This document shows, in pieces, positions 46,485 to 55,032 of a stretch of DNA of 64,000 nt. The notes under the pieces were generated by a model. It had not been told where the DNA came from. It saw only the letters and a program-made list of their open reading frames with translations, and searched no databases. Within the stretch, counting starts at the first letter, position 1; each line of letters opens with the position of its first letter. The stretch is taken from positions 1 through 64,000 of the forward strand of contig NZ_MWQE01000001.1 in assembly GCF_002210285.1 (NCBI RefSeq), in the 5' to 3' direction. Source of the DNA: Fibrobacter sp. UWR2 (lineage in GTDB: Bacteria; Fibrobacterota; Fibrobacteria; Fibrobacterales; Fibrobacteraceae). The translations under genes and the position numbers were made by a program.

Positions 46485-47249
46485 CTACAGTTTTTTGAAC
46501 AAATCGAGCACATTTTGGGGGGTGTTCAGGTTCTCGAGTTCCCTGAGCGCCTTTTCCGTGGAGGCTACGTCTATCTGGCCGGGGGCCTGTGCCTGCCCGA
46601 TGGAGGCGTAGGTGAGATTCGCGCCTTCTTTCAGTGACCAGATACGGCTTGCCTTTCCGGTTTCGCCCATCCCGAAGGCGGCGAACAGACTGAACTCGTG
46701 CGAATGGATGCGGGTGAACTTGTACAGGCGATCGCAGTCGGTTTCGCTGTTGCTCATGGCGGCAATCTTCAGGCCGTCCGCCTTAAGGCGCAGGCAGTCG
46801 CGGGCGAAGTCGTCGAGTTCCTGCTGGTTCGGTACGCGCAAGAAGTTGTGCTGTGACACGAGAATCCTTGTCTTGCGCATGTCGGCGAGGCTTTTCAGGT
46901 TCTTGAAATCGTACAGGCAGTCCTGTTCCAGGTCGAGCCATTCGGGCACTTCGCTTTCGCCGAGAATCTTCGACCAGAGCGGGATGCGAGAGTACGCGTC
47001 CTTGTCGGGGAACTTGCCACCGTCGCGCGCAAGCCTGATGGTGCCGATCTGCATGGCGTGTGGGGCAATCTTCCTTACGCGGGCAGAAAGTCCGGTCCAG
47101 TCTTTCTCGCTAAAGAGGTCGTAGCGAATCTCGAGTGCGTTGCACGCCCCGATGTCAAGGAACACGGGGTGCATGCTGTCAGCTTCGATTGCGGAGAGGA
47201 CTTCGGGGTCGACCAGACCGACCAGATATTTTTCGTTGCTCGCGGGCAT
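46485..47249 (-). CDS. aroD: Type I 3-dehydroquinate dehydratase
   Basis: 254 residues, the normal length for AroD. It dehydrates 3-dehydroquinate in the shikimate pathway. Catalytic His is in ILVSQHNFLR (about residue 129), Schiff-base Lys in DGLKIAAMSNS (about 158), and the C-terminal substrate-binding block GMGETGKASRIWSLKEGANL is followed by ASIGQAQAPGQIDV. The early R-E region (TIRLARDGGKFPD) is a shorter match than in E. coli. ATG 47249 is chosen; upstream frame to 47318 lacks a start with support. A TATATT box lies only 6 nt before this ATG on the - strand. Confidence 0.82.
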   Translation of the reverse strand: MPASNEKYLVGLVDPEVLSAIEADSMHPVFLDIGACNALEIRYDLFSEKDWTGLSARVRKIAPHAMQIGTIRLARDGGKFPDKDAYSRIPLWSKILGESEVPEWLDLEQDCLYDFKNLKSLADMRKTRILVSQHNFLRVPNQQELDDFARDCLRLKADGLKIAAMSNSETDCDRLYKFTRIHSHEFSLFAAFGMGETGKASRIWSLKEGANLTYASIGQAQAPGQIDVASTEKALRELENLNTPQNVLDLFKKL

Positions 47250-47387
47250 GCGATAAATATAGTTATTCGCAGAAAGAGAATGTTTCTTTTTGTTTGGGTT
47301 TGTTGTTTTTGCGTTCAACAGTTTTTACGTAAAAAAATACCTTGCTTTTTTGAATAGAGTTTATATTGAAAAAAAATGGAGCGCTCT

Positions 47388-49337
47388 ATGAAATCGATTA
47401 AACTGCCAATGATGGCGATTCCCGCTATTTTAAGCCTTCTAGCGTGTTCTGAGGGCAATGGACCGGTTGCTGGACCCGACGATGGAGGGATGGGTGCGGA
47501 GTACCCTTTTTCTAGCAGCGTAGGCTTTGATGGCGGAATTTCTGGAACGGAAGTTCCCGTTGACGGTTTTTCCAGCTCGAGCATTTTCGTTCCGGGCGCA
47601 GAAGTTTACAGTTCTAGCAGCGTCATTCCCGGTTTTGGTGCCTCCAGTTCGAGCATCGTGGGCCCGGGCCCTGTTTTTTCCAGTTCAAGCGTCGTGATTC
47701 CCAGTAACGCGGGCGACGACGAGAACGACAACGAAGATGCGAGAACGCTGAACGGCACGCAGATTCTTTTGAAGCTTGCGGGGACGACGGCTACCGTGGA
47801 AAACAACAACGGCTGTGTCGAGATTGCAGATAAAGTAGCGACTATCACGTGTCCGGGCGCCTATTACGTTACCGGCGAATCATCCGATTTCCAGGTCGTG
47901 GTGAACACTCCGGCGACCGATAACGAGGGCAATACCGGCATTTACCTCTATAATGCGACATTGAAGAGCAGCAATTCGCCCATCCTCGTGAAGAACGCCG
48001 ACAAGGCGGTGCTCCACTTGGTGAAGGGAACCACGAACGTTGTGGAAGACGGCAACGGCAATCACGTGTTTACCAAGGTTAACGGCGCGCAGGATACATC
48101 AAAGGCCGCGATTTATTCTAGGGACGACCTGAACATCAAGGGTGCGGGTAAGTTGACAGTGAATGGCAAGTTCAAGAACGGCATCCAGTCGAGCAACGAT
48201 CTCAAGATCAAGAACGGCGACATTACCGTGGTTGCAACCGACGATGGTATCAGAGGCAAGGGCAGCCTCCAGATTTCGGGTGGAACGCTGAACATCACGG
48301 CCAACAATGGCAACGGCCTTAAAAGCGACGAATGCGAGGAAAATCCCGATGGCAGTTTCAAGGACACTGTGGCGAACAAGGGCTTCGTGAAAATTACAGG
48401 TGGCGACATTACCATCAAGGGGCGCAAGAGCGGCATCAAGGCGACCAATTACATTGATGTGAGCGACTCCACCGAACCTTCGACCATCAAGATTGAATCT
48501 CCCAACAAGGGGATCTCTGCCGAAAAGTTCATCTATGTCAACGGCGGCACCATCGACGTGAAGTCGGATTCCTCCGCAATCCGTACCAACTGGCGTGTCT
48601 ACATGAACGCCGGCGACGTGACCATCTCGACAAAGAAGAAGGGCATTCATGCGGATTCCGCCATTTACCTGAAGGGCTCCACGGTCAACGTCGTTACCTC
48701 TCTCGAGGCCATAGAGGCCTACCAGATTTTTGCCGAGGGCGGAGTCACCTCCGTGTTTGCGACAAACGACGGCTGGAACGGCGGTGGCGGCCCCAAGAAC
48801 CAGAATAGTTCCATGGCCATGTTCAGCGAGAGCAGCGGCTATATCACCATCAGCGGCGGCTACCACTACATCAGCGTGAAGGGCAACATGGTTGACGGGC
48901 TAGATGCCAACGGTACCGGAAAAATGACCGGCGGCGTGGTGATTGTCGAAATCACCGGCGAAAGCTACGAGAGCCAGGGCGGCGGTTTCAACTTCGGCGG
49001 TGGCTGGAGCATGCCGGGCATGGGCGGCCAGCAAGGCGGCGGAAACAACTGCGGGGCCTACAACTTTGCCGGGGGGCTTATCGATACCGACGACGGATTT
49101 TCAATTACTGGCGGCACCCTCCTCGCGTTCGGCAACTACACGATGGATGTTCCCGGATGTACGGCCCTGACCTACAACAACAGCAACTACTACGGTTCTA
49201 GCAGTGCGGCGGTCAAGCCGACTCACCAGGGCAACTACATTCTGTACGGCGGGTCTGTGCAGTCGGTGTCGCAGGTAAATACCACCGGCATGAAGGAATT
49301 CAAGTTCCCCAACGGCGTGAGCTACATGTACAAATAG
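47388..49337 (+). CDS. Cthe_2159-like carbohydrate-binding beta-helix lipoprotein
   Basis: 649 residues. Lipoprotein signal (LSLLAC, Cys about residue 19), a Gly/Ser-rich spacer with repeated SSS clusters (about 40-115), then a long right-handed beta-helix of the DUF4353/Cthe_2159 type: rungs such as DDLNIKGAGKLTVNGKFKNG, IQSSNDLKIKNGDITVVATD and FVKITGGDITIKGRKSGIKA. The Clostridium founding member binds acidic plant polysaccharide with calcium, so this one may bind pectin-like glycans. ATG 47388 has GGAG 6-7 nt upstream; an in-frame ATG at 47376 lies 8 nt after a TATATT box and would give a leaderless product 4 residues longer. Confidence 0.82.
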   Translation: MKSIKLPMMAIPAILSLLACSEGNGPVAGPDDGGMGAEYPFSSSVGFDGGISGTEVPVDGFSSSSIFVPGAEVYSSSSVIPGFGASSSSIVGPGPVFSSSSVVIPSNAGDDENDNEDARTLNGTQILLKLAGTTATVENNNGCVEIADKVATITCPGAYYVTGESSDFQVVVNTPATDNEGNTGIYLYNATLKSSNSPILVKNADKAVLHLVKGTTNVVEDGNGNHVFTKVNGAQDTSKAAIYSRDDLNIKGAGKLTVNGKFKNGIQSSNDLKIKNGDITVVATDDGIRGKGSLQISGGTLNITANNGNGLKSDECEENPDGSFKDTVANKGFVKITGGDITIKGRKSGIKATNYIDVSDSTEPSTIKIESPNKGISAEKFIYVNGGTIDVKSDSSAIRTNWRVYMNAGDVTISTKKKGIHADSAIYLKGSTVNVVTSLEAIEAYQIFAEGGVTSVFATNDGWNGGGGPKNQNSSMAMFSESSGYITISGGYHYISVKGNMVDGLDANGTGKMTGGVVIVEITGESYESQGGGFNFGGGWSMPGMGGQQGGGNNCGAYNFAGGLIDTDDGFSITGGTLLAFGNYTMDVPGCTALTYNNSNYYGSSSAAVKPTHQGNYILYGGSVQSVSQVNTTGMKEFKFPNGVSYMYK

Positions 49338-49798
49338 CAATCTGTACGAAACTTTCTAAAAATCGTATGAGCTGTTCTAAATTACGGACTAAAGTGACTT
49401 CCGTAGTCATTTAGTCCGTAAAATCGATGCTCATTTTTAGCTCAGAAGTTAACCTTTACGGACTAAAATAGCCTTTGGGGGTGTTTAGTCTGTAAAAATT
49501 CTGATTTATTACTTTGTTATAAGTGAAATATTTTGCAATCGGACGGAATTTTACGGACTAATACGCGACCCCGCTGTATTTAGTCCGTAAAGCAACCCGC
49601 GGGCACCCCTCTGGCTGTCGCAAAATTACGGACTAAATCGACACCCCCCTGCAAAAAGTAGGTAACGCCGGCAAAAATTCTGTGATAATATTGGTGTCGC
49701 GGGCGTAATAGGCGGCACGCGAACGTCGCGAACCCAGCCTGTAGCGTAAAGACCGAGGAATAAATTTCTAAATTGTACCTGAACAAAAAGGATTTATT
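49338..49798. other. Non-coding region with phased inverted-repeat array
   Basis: About 460 nt with no credible gene. Most of it, 49,382-49,665, is occupied by the inverted-repeat array described separately. The last 130 nt hold the leader and AAAGGA ribosome-binding site of clpP. No tRNA, riboswitch or insertion-sequence end is seen. Confidence 0.7.
49382..49665. repeat. Array of 12-bp inverted repeats (TTACGGACTAAA / TTTAGTCCGTAA)
   Basis: Four units, each with arms 12 nt long and exactly 16 nt apart. Unit 1 is 49382-49393 and 49410-49421, perfect. Unit 2 is 49456-49467 and 49484-49495, one mismatch. Unit 3 is 49551-49562 and 49579-49590, one mismatch. Unit 4 is 49626-49637 with a degenerate partner at 49654-49665 (7 of 12). 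Dyad centres are 74, 95 and 75 nt apart, close to 7, 9 and 7 turns of the helix. Unit 1 has an additional inner pair TGACT/AGTCA. Spacers of units 3 and 4 share a C-rich core. No CRISPR features. Confidence 0.9.
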
Positions 49799-50380
49799 AT
49801 GGCCGATTGTAACGAGAAGAAAGAGAACCAAGTTCCCGAGATGATGAAGAAGGCGGAAGAATTCCTCGCCTCCAAGCGCCGCATTTTTTTGTGGGGCGGT
49901 GTCGATGATGAGAGCGCCGAACGCATTGTGAAGCAGCTTCTGTACCTCGATTCGCTGAACCACGAAGACATCGTGTTCTTCATCAACAGCCCGGGCGGCG
50001 TGATTTCCAGCGGCCTTGCCATCTACGACTGCATGAACGCCATTGAAAGCGATGTCGTGACGGTTTGCTGCGGCCAGGCGGCTTCCATGGGCGCCGTGCT
50101 CCTCACTGCCGGTGCGAAGGGCAAGCGCATTGCATGGCCGAACGCCCGCATCATGATTCACCAGCCGCTCATCCACGGCGAAATTGTGGCGCCTGCAAGC
50201 GATATCCAGATCCAGGCCGAAGAGATGCTGCGCATCCGTGGCATCACGGGCAAGATCCTTGCCGAGACTTCGGGCCACACGATCGAGGAAATCGACCGCG
50301 ACACCGAACGCGACAACTTCATGAGCGCCGAAGAGGCCAAGGCATACGGCCTGGTCGACAAGGTCGAAAGCCTGGTTTAA
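49799..50380 (+). CDS. clpP: ATP-dependent Clp protease proteolytic subunit
   Basis: 193 residues, mature length. Catalytic triad: Ser in CCGQAASMGAVLL (S96), His in ARIMIHQPL (H121) and Asp in DTERDNFMSAEEA (D172). The conserved VFFINSPGGVISSGLAIYD block is present at about residues 59-77. It forms the barrel that degrades proteins fed by ClpX or ClpA. No tig or clpX neighbour is present; it is followed by ftsY after 15 nt. The repeat array lies upstream. AAAGGA precedes the ATG by 6 nt. Confidence 0.96.
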   Translation: MADCNEKKENQVPEMMKKAEEFLASKRRIFLWGGVDDESAERIVKQLLYLDSLNHEDIVFFINSPGGVISSGLAIYDCMNAIESDVVTVCCGQAASMGAVLLTAGAKGKRIAWPNARIMIHQPLIHGEIVAPASDIQIQAEEMLRIRGITGKILAETSGHTIEEIDRDTERDNFMSAEEAKAYGLVDKVESLV

Positions 50381-50395
50381 TACGGAAGTTTTGTA

Positions 50396-51319
50396 ATGGG
50401 ACTGTTTTCCGCTATCAAGAGCGGGCTTGCCAAGACCCGCGACGCCCTTATGGGCGAACTCAAGGGCATTGTCGGTGCGGGCAAGATTACCGACGACACG
50501 CTCGAGGAACTCGAGGAACATCTGATCAAGGCAGACGTTGGCGTGGAAGCCGCGTTCTTGTTGACGGATGCGCTCCGCGAGCAGGCGCTGGGCAAGTCGC
50601 TCACTACCGAGCAGGTGCTTGATATTATGCGGGGCGAGGCGGAGCGATTGCTGAAAGATCCGCCGTCGTTCGAACTTAAGGGCAAGCCGCACGTGATTCT
50701 TGTGATAGGCGTGAACGGCGCCGGCAAGACGACTACCATTGGCAAACTTGCCGCCCGTTTTATTGGTGAAGGCAAGAAGGTGATGATCGCCGCGTGCGAT
50801 ACGTTCCGCGCCGCCGCCATCGAGCAGCTGGAAACGTGGGCTGAGCGCAGTGGTGCGGAATTCGTGAAGCACCAGGAAGGCTCCGACCCGGCGGCCGTGG
50901 CGTTCGACGCCTGCCAGGCCGCCGTTGCGCGAGGCTGCGATGTGGTCCTTGTCGATACCGCCGGCCGACTTCACAATAAAGACTACCTGATGGAAGAGCT
51001 CAAGAAGATTGTCCGCGTCATCAAGAAGGTGAACCCGGACTTCCCGCAGGACATGTGGCTCGTGATTGACGGCAATACCGGGCAGAACACCATCAACCAG
51101 ACGAAGATTTTCAACCAGAGCTTCCCGCTGACGGGGCTCATAGTCACAAAGCTCGACGGGACTGCACGTGGCGGTGCTGTCCTCAGCATAGCAAGTTCGC
51201 TCCAGATTCCCATCCGCTGGATTGGCATGGGCGAACGCATTGACCAGCTGGTGCCTTTCAGCAAGGCCGAATACGTGGAAGGCCTTTTCGAGAACGCTCT
51301 CGAAGAACAGGAACCTTGA
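50396..51319 (+). CDS. ftsY: Signal recognition particle receptor FtsY
   Basis: 307 residues, a short form without the acidic A domain found in E. coli. NG domains complete: helical N domain (about 1-95), G1 P-loop GVNGAGKTTTIGKLA (G105-A119), DTFRAAAIEQLETWAE (about 139-154), VDTAGRLHNKDYL, GNTGQNTI and TKLDGTARGG. It receives ribosome-bound SRP at the membrane and passes the nascent chain to SecYEG. It directly follows clpP and precedes a small lipoprotein gene. Confidence 0.96.
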   Translation: MGLFSAIKSGLAKTRDALMGELKGIVGAGKITDDTLEELEEHLIKADVGVEAAFLLTDALREQALGKSLTTEQVLDIMRGEAERLLKDPPSFELKGKPHVILVIGVNGAGKTTTIGKLAARFIGEGKKVMIAACDTFRAAAIEQLETWAERSGAEFVKHQEGSDPAAVAFDACQAAVARGCDVVLVDTAGRLHNKDYLMEELKKIVRVIKKVNPDFPQDMWLVIDGNTGQNTINQTKIFNQSFPLTGLIVTKLDGTARGGAVLSIASSLQIPIRWIGMGERIDQLVPFSKAEYVEGLFENALEEQEP

Positions 51320-51338
51320 TGCGGGGCTAGACCTCTCG

Positions 51339-51725
51339 ATGGCGGGATTGTTGCAAAATAGGGTGAATGGAACGCGGTCAAACGCGTTTCGTTTTGCTTT
51401 TGCCCTGCTCGCCGCCCTGCTGCTTGCGGGCTGCAGCGGCGATGCCCCCGATGTCGACGAGAGGCTCGTGAGCACGTTCGTGGAAATCCGCATGGTGGAA
51501 CAGACCTATGGGCCCGATTCTCCGGCGGGCCGCCTTGCCCGCAAGGGAGTACTGGAAAGGCACGGCTATACCCGCGAGACATTTGCAGCCGCCTGTGACA
51601 AGGTTCTCGAAGACGATGCCCAGTGGATACCCTTCCAGAAGGCGGTTGTCGAGCGGATTGATTCGCTGCTTGGTATTCCGAAACCGGTTGTGAAGGACCC
51701 GAAAAAGAAAGAGGCCAAGAAATGA
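51339..51725 (+). CDS. Small DUF4296-like lipoprotein
   Basis: 128 residues from ATG 51339; GTG 51363 is an alternative that would give a more standard signal peptide. Signal sequence with lipobox LLLAGC, then a helical domain: DERLVSTFVEIRMVEQTYGP and VLERHGYTRETFAAACDKVL, similar in layout to DUF4296 proteins of Bacteroidetes, whose role is unknown. The tail is Lys-rich (KDPKKKEAKK). It overlaps the following thioredoxin-like gene by 4 nt, pointing to co-translation. Confidence 0.72.
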   Translation: MAGLLQNRVNGTRSNAFRFAFALLAALLLAGCSGDAPDVDERLVSTFVEIRMVEQTYGPDSPAGRLARKGVLERHGYTRETFAAACDKVLEDDAQWIPFQKAVVERIDSLLGIPKPVVKDPKKKEAKK

Positions 51726-52213
51726 TTCGCATGCGTTGCGTACGTGTTGCCCGCGTTCTGGCCGTTTTCCTTTTGCTGATGGCCGGAATATCCTCTGCCG
51801 CCATGAAGGGCCAGGCACTTGTTCACTGGATGGACTACTCGGCCGCGCTTGAGAAGGCGAAGAAAAACCCGAAACTCATCTTTGTAGACCTCTACGCGGA
51901 CTGGTGCATTCCGTGTCGTGCGATGGATGCGACCGTCTATTCGGACCCGAGTGTCGCTGCGCTTTTGAACAACAGGTTCTATGCGGTCAAGCTCGACGCC
52001 GAATCGCAGGACTCCATCGTGTGCGACGGACAGAAGAAAACCGTGAAGCGCTGCTACTTCGACGTGTGGGAATTGAGCGTTTTGCCGGCGTTCGTGCTCG
52101 TGGCGCCAAAAGGTCTTACTATATTGACGGTATCGGATTCCATGAGTCCGCAAGAAATGAAGTCTCTTCTTTTGCAGTTTCTTATTAAAGAAGAGGAGTG
52201 GATAAAGAGATGA
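51722..52213 (+). CDS. Exported thioredoxin-like protein
   Basis: 163 residues. Signal peptide (about 1-26), then a thioredoxin fold with the active site DLYADWCIPCRAMD (CIPC, about residues 62-65) and the cis-Pro region ELSVLPAFVLVAPKG. It resembles the C-terminal domain of DsbD on its own and may accept electrons from DsbD (gene at 29.9-31.8 kb) to repair disulfides. There is an extra cysteine pair in SIVCDGQKKTVKRCYFD (about 101-112). It overlaps both neighbours by 4 nt. Confidence 0.83.
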   Translation: MIRMRCVRVARVLAVFLLLMAGISSAAMKGQALVHWMDYSAALEKAKKNPKLIFVDLYADWCIPCRAMDATVYSDPSVAALLNNRFYAVKLDAESQDSIVCDGQKKTVKRCYFDVWELSVLPAFVLVAPKGLTILTVSDSMSPQEMKSLLLQFLIKEEEWIKR

Positions 52214-53361
52214 GCGGAGATATCTATTTCTATTTGCAGGTGGCGTTCTGGGCGCTCGTTTTCTTGCTTGCGCTCTGTTACGGAATCTTCCCGGTAACGC
52301 TCCCGTTTGTGAGCGAACTGTTCAAGCGCCGTCGCCGCGACATCGACAAGAATTTTGGACTGCCGACCGTTTCGCTCTTGATTTCTGCGTACAACGAGGA
52401 AGGAGTCATCGAACGTAAAATCCACAATATCCTCGAGATTGACTATCCCAAGGAAAAACTCGAGGTACTGATTGGTGATGACGGTTCTGCCGACCGCACT
52501 GCAGAAATAATCGCGCGCTATGCCGACCAGGGCATCACTCTGGTGAAGGCTCCGAAGAATGCGGGCAAGGCAGCCATGCTCAACCGCCTGCAGAAAATTG
52601 CGAAGGGCGACATCCTCGTGTTCTGCGATGCGAATACGATGTTCTTCCCCAATGTGGTGCGTAAACTCGTGGCGCCCTTCGAGGACAGGAAAATCGGGTG
52701 TACTTGCGGTCACCTGATTCTTTCGGACAAGAGTGGCAGCGTGCTCGGGCAGGGTGAAAGTTCCTACTGGGATCTGGAATCCGAAATCAAGAAGTTCGAG
52801 GGAATTCTCGATAGGCTTATCGGTGGAAACGGCGCCCTCTATGCGATTAGGCGTGAACTTTATACGGAACTTCCGGTCAAGAAGAGCGTCATGGACGACT
52901 TCTTCATCACCACGAAAATTTTGCAGAAGGGCAGTTTCTGTACGTTTGTCTCGAGCGCCATCGGTACGGAACAGACGTCTAAGGAAAGTATCGGCGAATT
53001 CCGCCGCAAGGTGCGCATTGGCCGTGCGAATTTCAACTACTTGTGGTCTTACCTGCCTTTACTGAATCCGTTCCGCCCGCTGCTTGCCTACCTGTTCTTC
53101 TCGCACAAGTTCTTGCGCTGGTTTTCCCCGCATATTATTATCCTCATGTTCATTCTGAACGCCTTGTTGCTCCCCTGTGGTATGGTATATTGCGTGAGTT
53201 TCGCTCTTATGCTCCTGATCGCGCTCCTTTGCGTGACGAAGGTTGTGCCCAGCGGTTACTACTTCATGACGATGAATCTCGCCTTGTTAAAGGGGTTCTT
53301 CCTCTCGTTCTGTCGCGAAAAGAGCGGCGGTTGGGCGCGCGAAGCGAGAACCGACGAGTAA
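52210..53361 (+). CDS. Membrane glycosyltransferase, family 2
   Basis: 383 residues. N-terminal membrane helix (about 7-30), GT2 core with VSLLISAYNEEGVIERKI (about 53-70) and IGDDGSADRTAEIIA, metal-binding DANTMFFP (about 141-148), acceptor-site GGNGALYAIRR and DDFFITTK, and a Q/RxxRW-like EFRRKVRIGRANF. Three or more hydrophobic helices follow. This resembles processive or undecaprenyl-type synthases of extracellular glycan; the product cannot be read. ATG 52210 overlaps the previous stop. Confidence 0.85.
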   Translation: MSGDIYFYLQVAFWALVFLLALCYGIFPVTLPFVSELFKRRRRDIDKNFGLPTVSLLISAYNEEGVIERKIHNILEIDYPKEKLEVLIGDDGSADRTAEIIARYADQGITLVKAPKNAGKAAMLNRLQKIAKGDILVFCDANTMFFPNVVRKLVAPFEDRKIGCTCGHLILSDKSGSVLGQGESSYWDLESEIKKFEGILDRLIGGNGALYAIRRELYTELPVKKSVMDDFFITTKILQKGSFCTFVSSAIGTEQTSKESIGEFRRKVRIGRANFNYLWSYLPLLNPFRPLLAYLFFSHKFLRWFSPHIIILMFILNALLLPCGMVYCVSFALMLLIALLCVTKVVPSGYYFMTMNLALLKGFFLSFCREKSGGWAREARTDE

Positions 53362-53395
53362 GTGTGAGGTTATATTTAGTTCGAGTGTTCGCAGT

Positions 53396-53854
53396 ATGAA
53401 AAGAGTCCTGACAGCCGTCCTGTTCGCAATCGCATGCGCCTTTGTCCCGGCGAATGCCTTTACTATGGATTTTCAGGGCGGTATCGCGAACCACGTGAGC
53501 GAACTTTCAAGTTTCAACATGAGCTTCTATGGACATTGGTGGTATCCTATCGACCAGATGCTCTTTGTGGGCGTCGGCGGCGGCTATCAGGAACTGGACA
53601 ATGTCGGGTACGTACCGCTTTCTGGAAGCCTGTGGGTGCGCCTCCCCATCGGGCGGCAGGTGCTCCCCGTTGCTACGGGCGATTTCGGCTACATGATAGG
53701 CAGCCGCCATCAGATGTTTTGGCGTGCAGGCGGTGGTCTGGATATCAAGAACGGAGACCTTTCTTCTATCCTGGTAATGGCCGGATATCAGTTCCTCAAC
53801 CACGTCGGGCATGGGTATGTTTATCTCCATGCCGGTATCCTCGTAGAAATCTAG
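53396..53854 (+). CDS. Small outer-membrane-like beta-barrel protein
   Basis: 152 residues. Signal peptide (1-21, ending ANA), then alternating hydrophobic/polar strands with turn glycines (MLFVGVGGGYQELDNVGYVP, VATGDFGYMIGSRHQMFWRA, and SILVMAGYQFLNHVGHGYVY), ending VEI. This pattern fits a small outer-membrane barrel. No family recognised. It follows the glycosyltransferase gene by 34 nt and may be part of that operon. Confidence 0.65.
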   Translation: MKRVLTAVLFAIACAFVPANAFTMDFQGGIANHVSELSSFNMSFYGHWWYPIDQMLFVGVGGGYQELDNVGYVPLSGSLWVRLPIGRQVLPVATGDFGYMIGSRHQMFWRAGGGLDIKNGDLSSILVMAGYQFLNHVGHGYVYLHAGILVEI

Positions 53855-54068
53855 AATCGCTGTTTCTTTTTTTCTAGAAGCATATTGAATGGTCGCAGAT
53901 AATAATCTGTGTCTGTTTTTTGTTGTATTGCTGTTGTGGCTACAAAGTAAATATACTGTATTGCACTTTGTTATTTATGCGAAGAAATTGTTGTACAATG
54001 TACTACTTTTGATAATTTGTATGTATTAATTTATAAGTAAAAAGTATTCTAAAACCCGATGCAATTTC

Positions 54069-54097
54069 TTGACCGTTAATTTGTTCTTAAATATATT
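54069..54097 (+). promoter_or_regulatory. Promoter placed 10 nt before the start codon of the His-Cys protein gene
   Basis: TTGACC (54069-54074), exact 17-nt spacer, TATATT (54092-54097), then 10 nt to the ATG at 54108. The RNA would start near 54104, leaving about 4 nt of leader and no room for a Shine-Dalgarno site. Confidence 0.75.
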
Positions 54098-54107
54098 TTG
54101 AAGCACT

Positions 54108-55007
54108 ATGAAAAAAATACTACTTACCTCAATTGTTTTATTAATGGCGGCAAACTTGTTTGCCTTGGAATATGAACCTTCATGGCGTCGAGCGGATTGG
54201 TATCCGATTACGATGCTCAAGATATCGTCAGCGGCGATTGATGATTACTCGCATTTGCCGGGTGCTACGAATCTCACGACATCCATTGAGGCTCGTGATG
54301 CATTTGTCACTTATATGACTCAGTCCTATAATAGGCGCTATCCTAGTTATCAGGTCATACAGCCGTATGTCTTTACAAATTATACTGCCAAAGCCGATAG
54401 TTTCAAGAGCGCTCAACTTTATCATTCGAATATTGTTTTCTTTGCCGGTCATGGCAACCAACAGGCTCTTGCTTTCTATGATAGGATTGCTGATGTGGAT
54501 TACAAGGCGTTTGGTGGTGACATCAAGTGGGTCTTTCTCGATGCTTGCTTAGTCCTGAATGTCAATAAGAGTGATAAATTGAATATGGGTCCCGGAAACT
54601 CGTACAGAGATCCGGACAAGTTTACAAAGTTGAAGAATGCCTTTATCGGTACTCATGCAATTTTGGGGTATTATTCGATTGGAATAAGACTCCGTTCAAG
54701 TAGTGAAACGTACAGTTCAAAAACGAAATACAAGTATTTCGCACAGTACTTCATTGAAAATGATATGGGAATCTGGGAAGCTTACAAGAAAGCTCATAAG
54801 ACATATTATGATGGAGCTAAGGAATACTTGGCTGGATACGAGCCTGCAATCGCCTATATCAAGGGGACGGACCAGTATGGCCGTCAGCACGATGGCAGTA
54901 CCGAAAAGATTTCGAGTACGTACGAGGTCGCGATGAACCCGCACCAGAGTGGCAGAAACTACGATGTAAAGTTCTACACCCAAAAATACGGCACGCCGGA
55001 GTATTAA
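54108..55007 (+). CDS. Secreted clan-CD-like His-Cys protein (DUF6345/caspase-fold type)
   Basis: 299 residues. Signal peptide (1-19, ending LFA). Two hydrophobic strands end in the residues expected for a caspase/gingipain-like dyad: NIVFFAGHGNQQ (His115) and KWVFLDACLVLN (Cys147). The region between and after has no recognised domain; a helical stretch at about 240-265 (YKKAHKTYYDGAKEYLAGYE) follows. Length and layout resemble DUF6345 proteins. Whether it is a protease is inference. It belongs to an AT-rich segment unlike its neighbours and has a near-leaderless promoter; the next gene starts 25 nt later. Confidence 0.7.
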   Translation: MKKILLTSIVLLMAANLFALEYEPSWRRADWYPITMLKISSAAIDDYSHLPGATNLTTSIEARDAFVTYMTQSYNRRYPSYQVIQPYVFTNYTAKADSFKSAQLYHSNIVFFAGHGNQQALAFYDRIADVDYKAFGGDIKWVFLDACLVLNVNKSDKLNMGPGNSYRDPDKFTKLKNAFIGTHAILGYYSIGIRLRSSSETYSSKTKYKYFAQYFIENDMGIWEAYKKAHKTYYDGAKEYLAGYEPAIAYIKGTDQYGRQHDGSTEKISSTYEVAMNPHQSGRNYDVKFYTQKYGTPEY

Positions 55008-55032
55008 TTAACGAAAAAGCAGAGGAATTATA

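Noticed and set aside
49382-49665. CRISPR array
   Set aside because: Repeats are only 12 nt, alternate in orientation, have spacers of two length classes (16 nt and 34-55 nt), and no cas gene is in the window.
52010-52200. A second gene in another frame across the thioredoxin/glycosyltransferase junction
   Set aside because: The overlapping frames lack starts with ribosome-binding sites; the ATGA overlap between the two recognised genes accounts for the junction.
53855-54060. Terminator or small RNA in the AT-rich gap
   Set aside because: TTCTAGA repeats and T-runs occur, but no stem of more than 6-7 bp with an adjacent T-tract could be drawn; AT-richness alone explains them.
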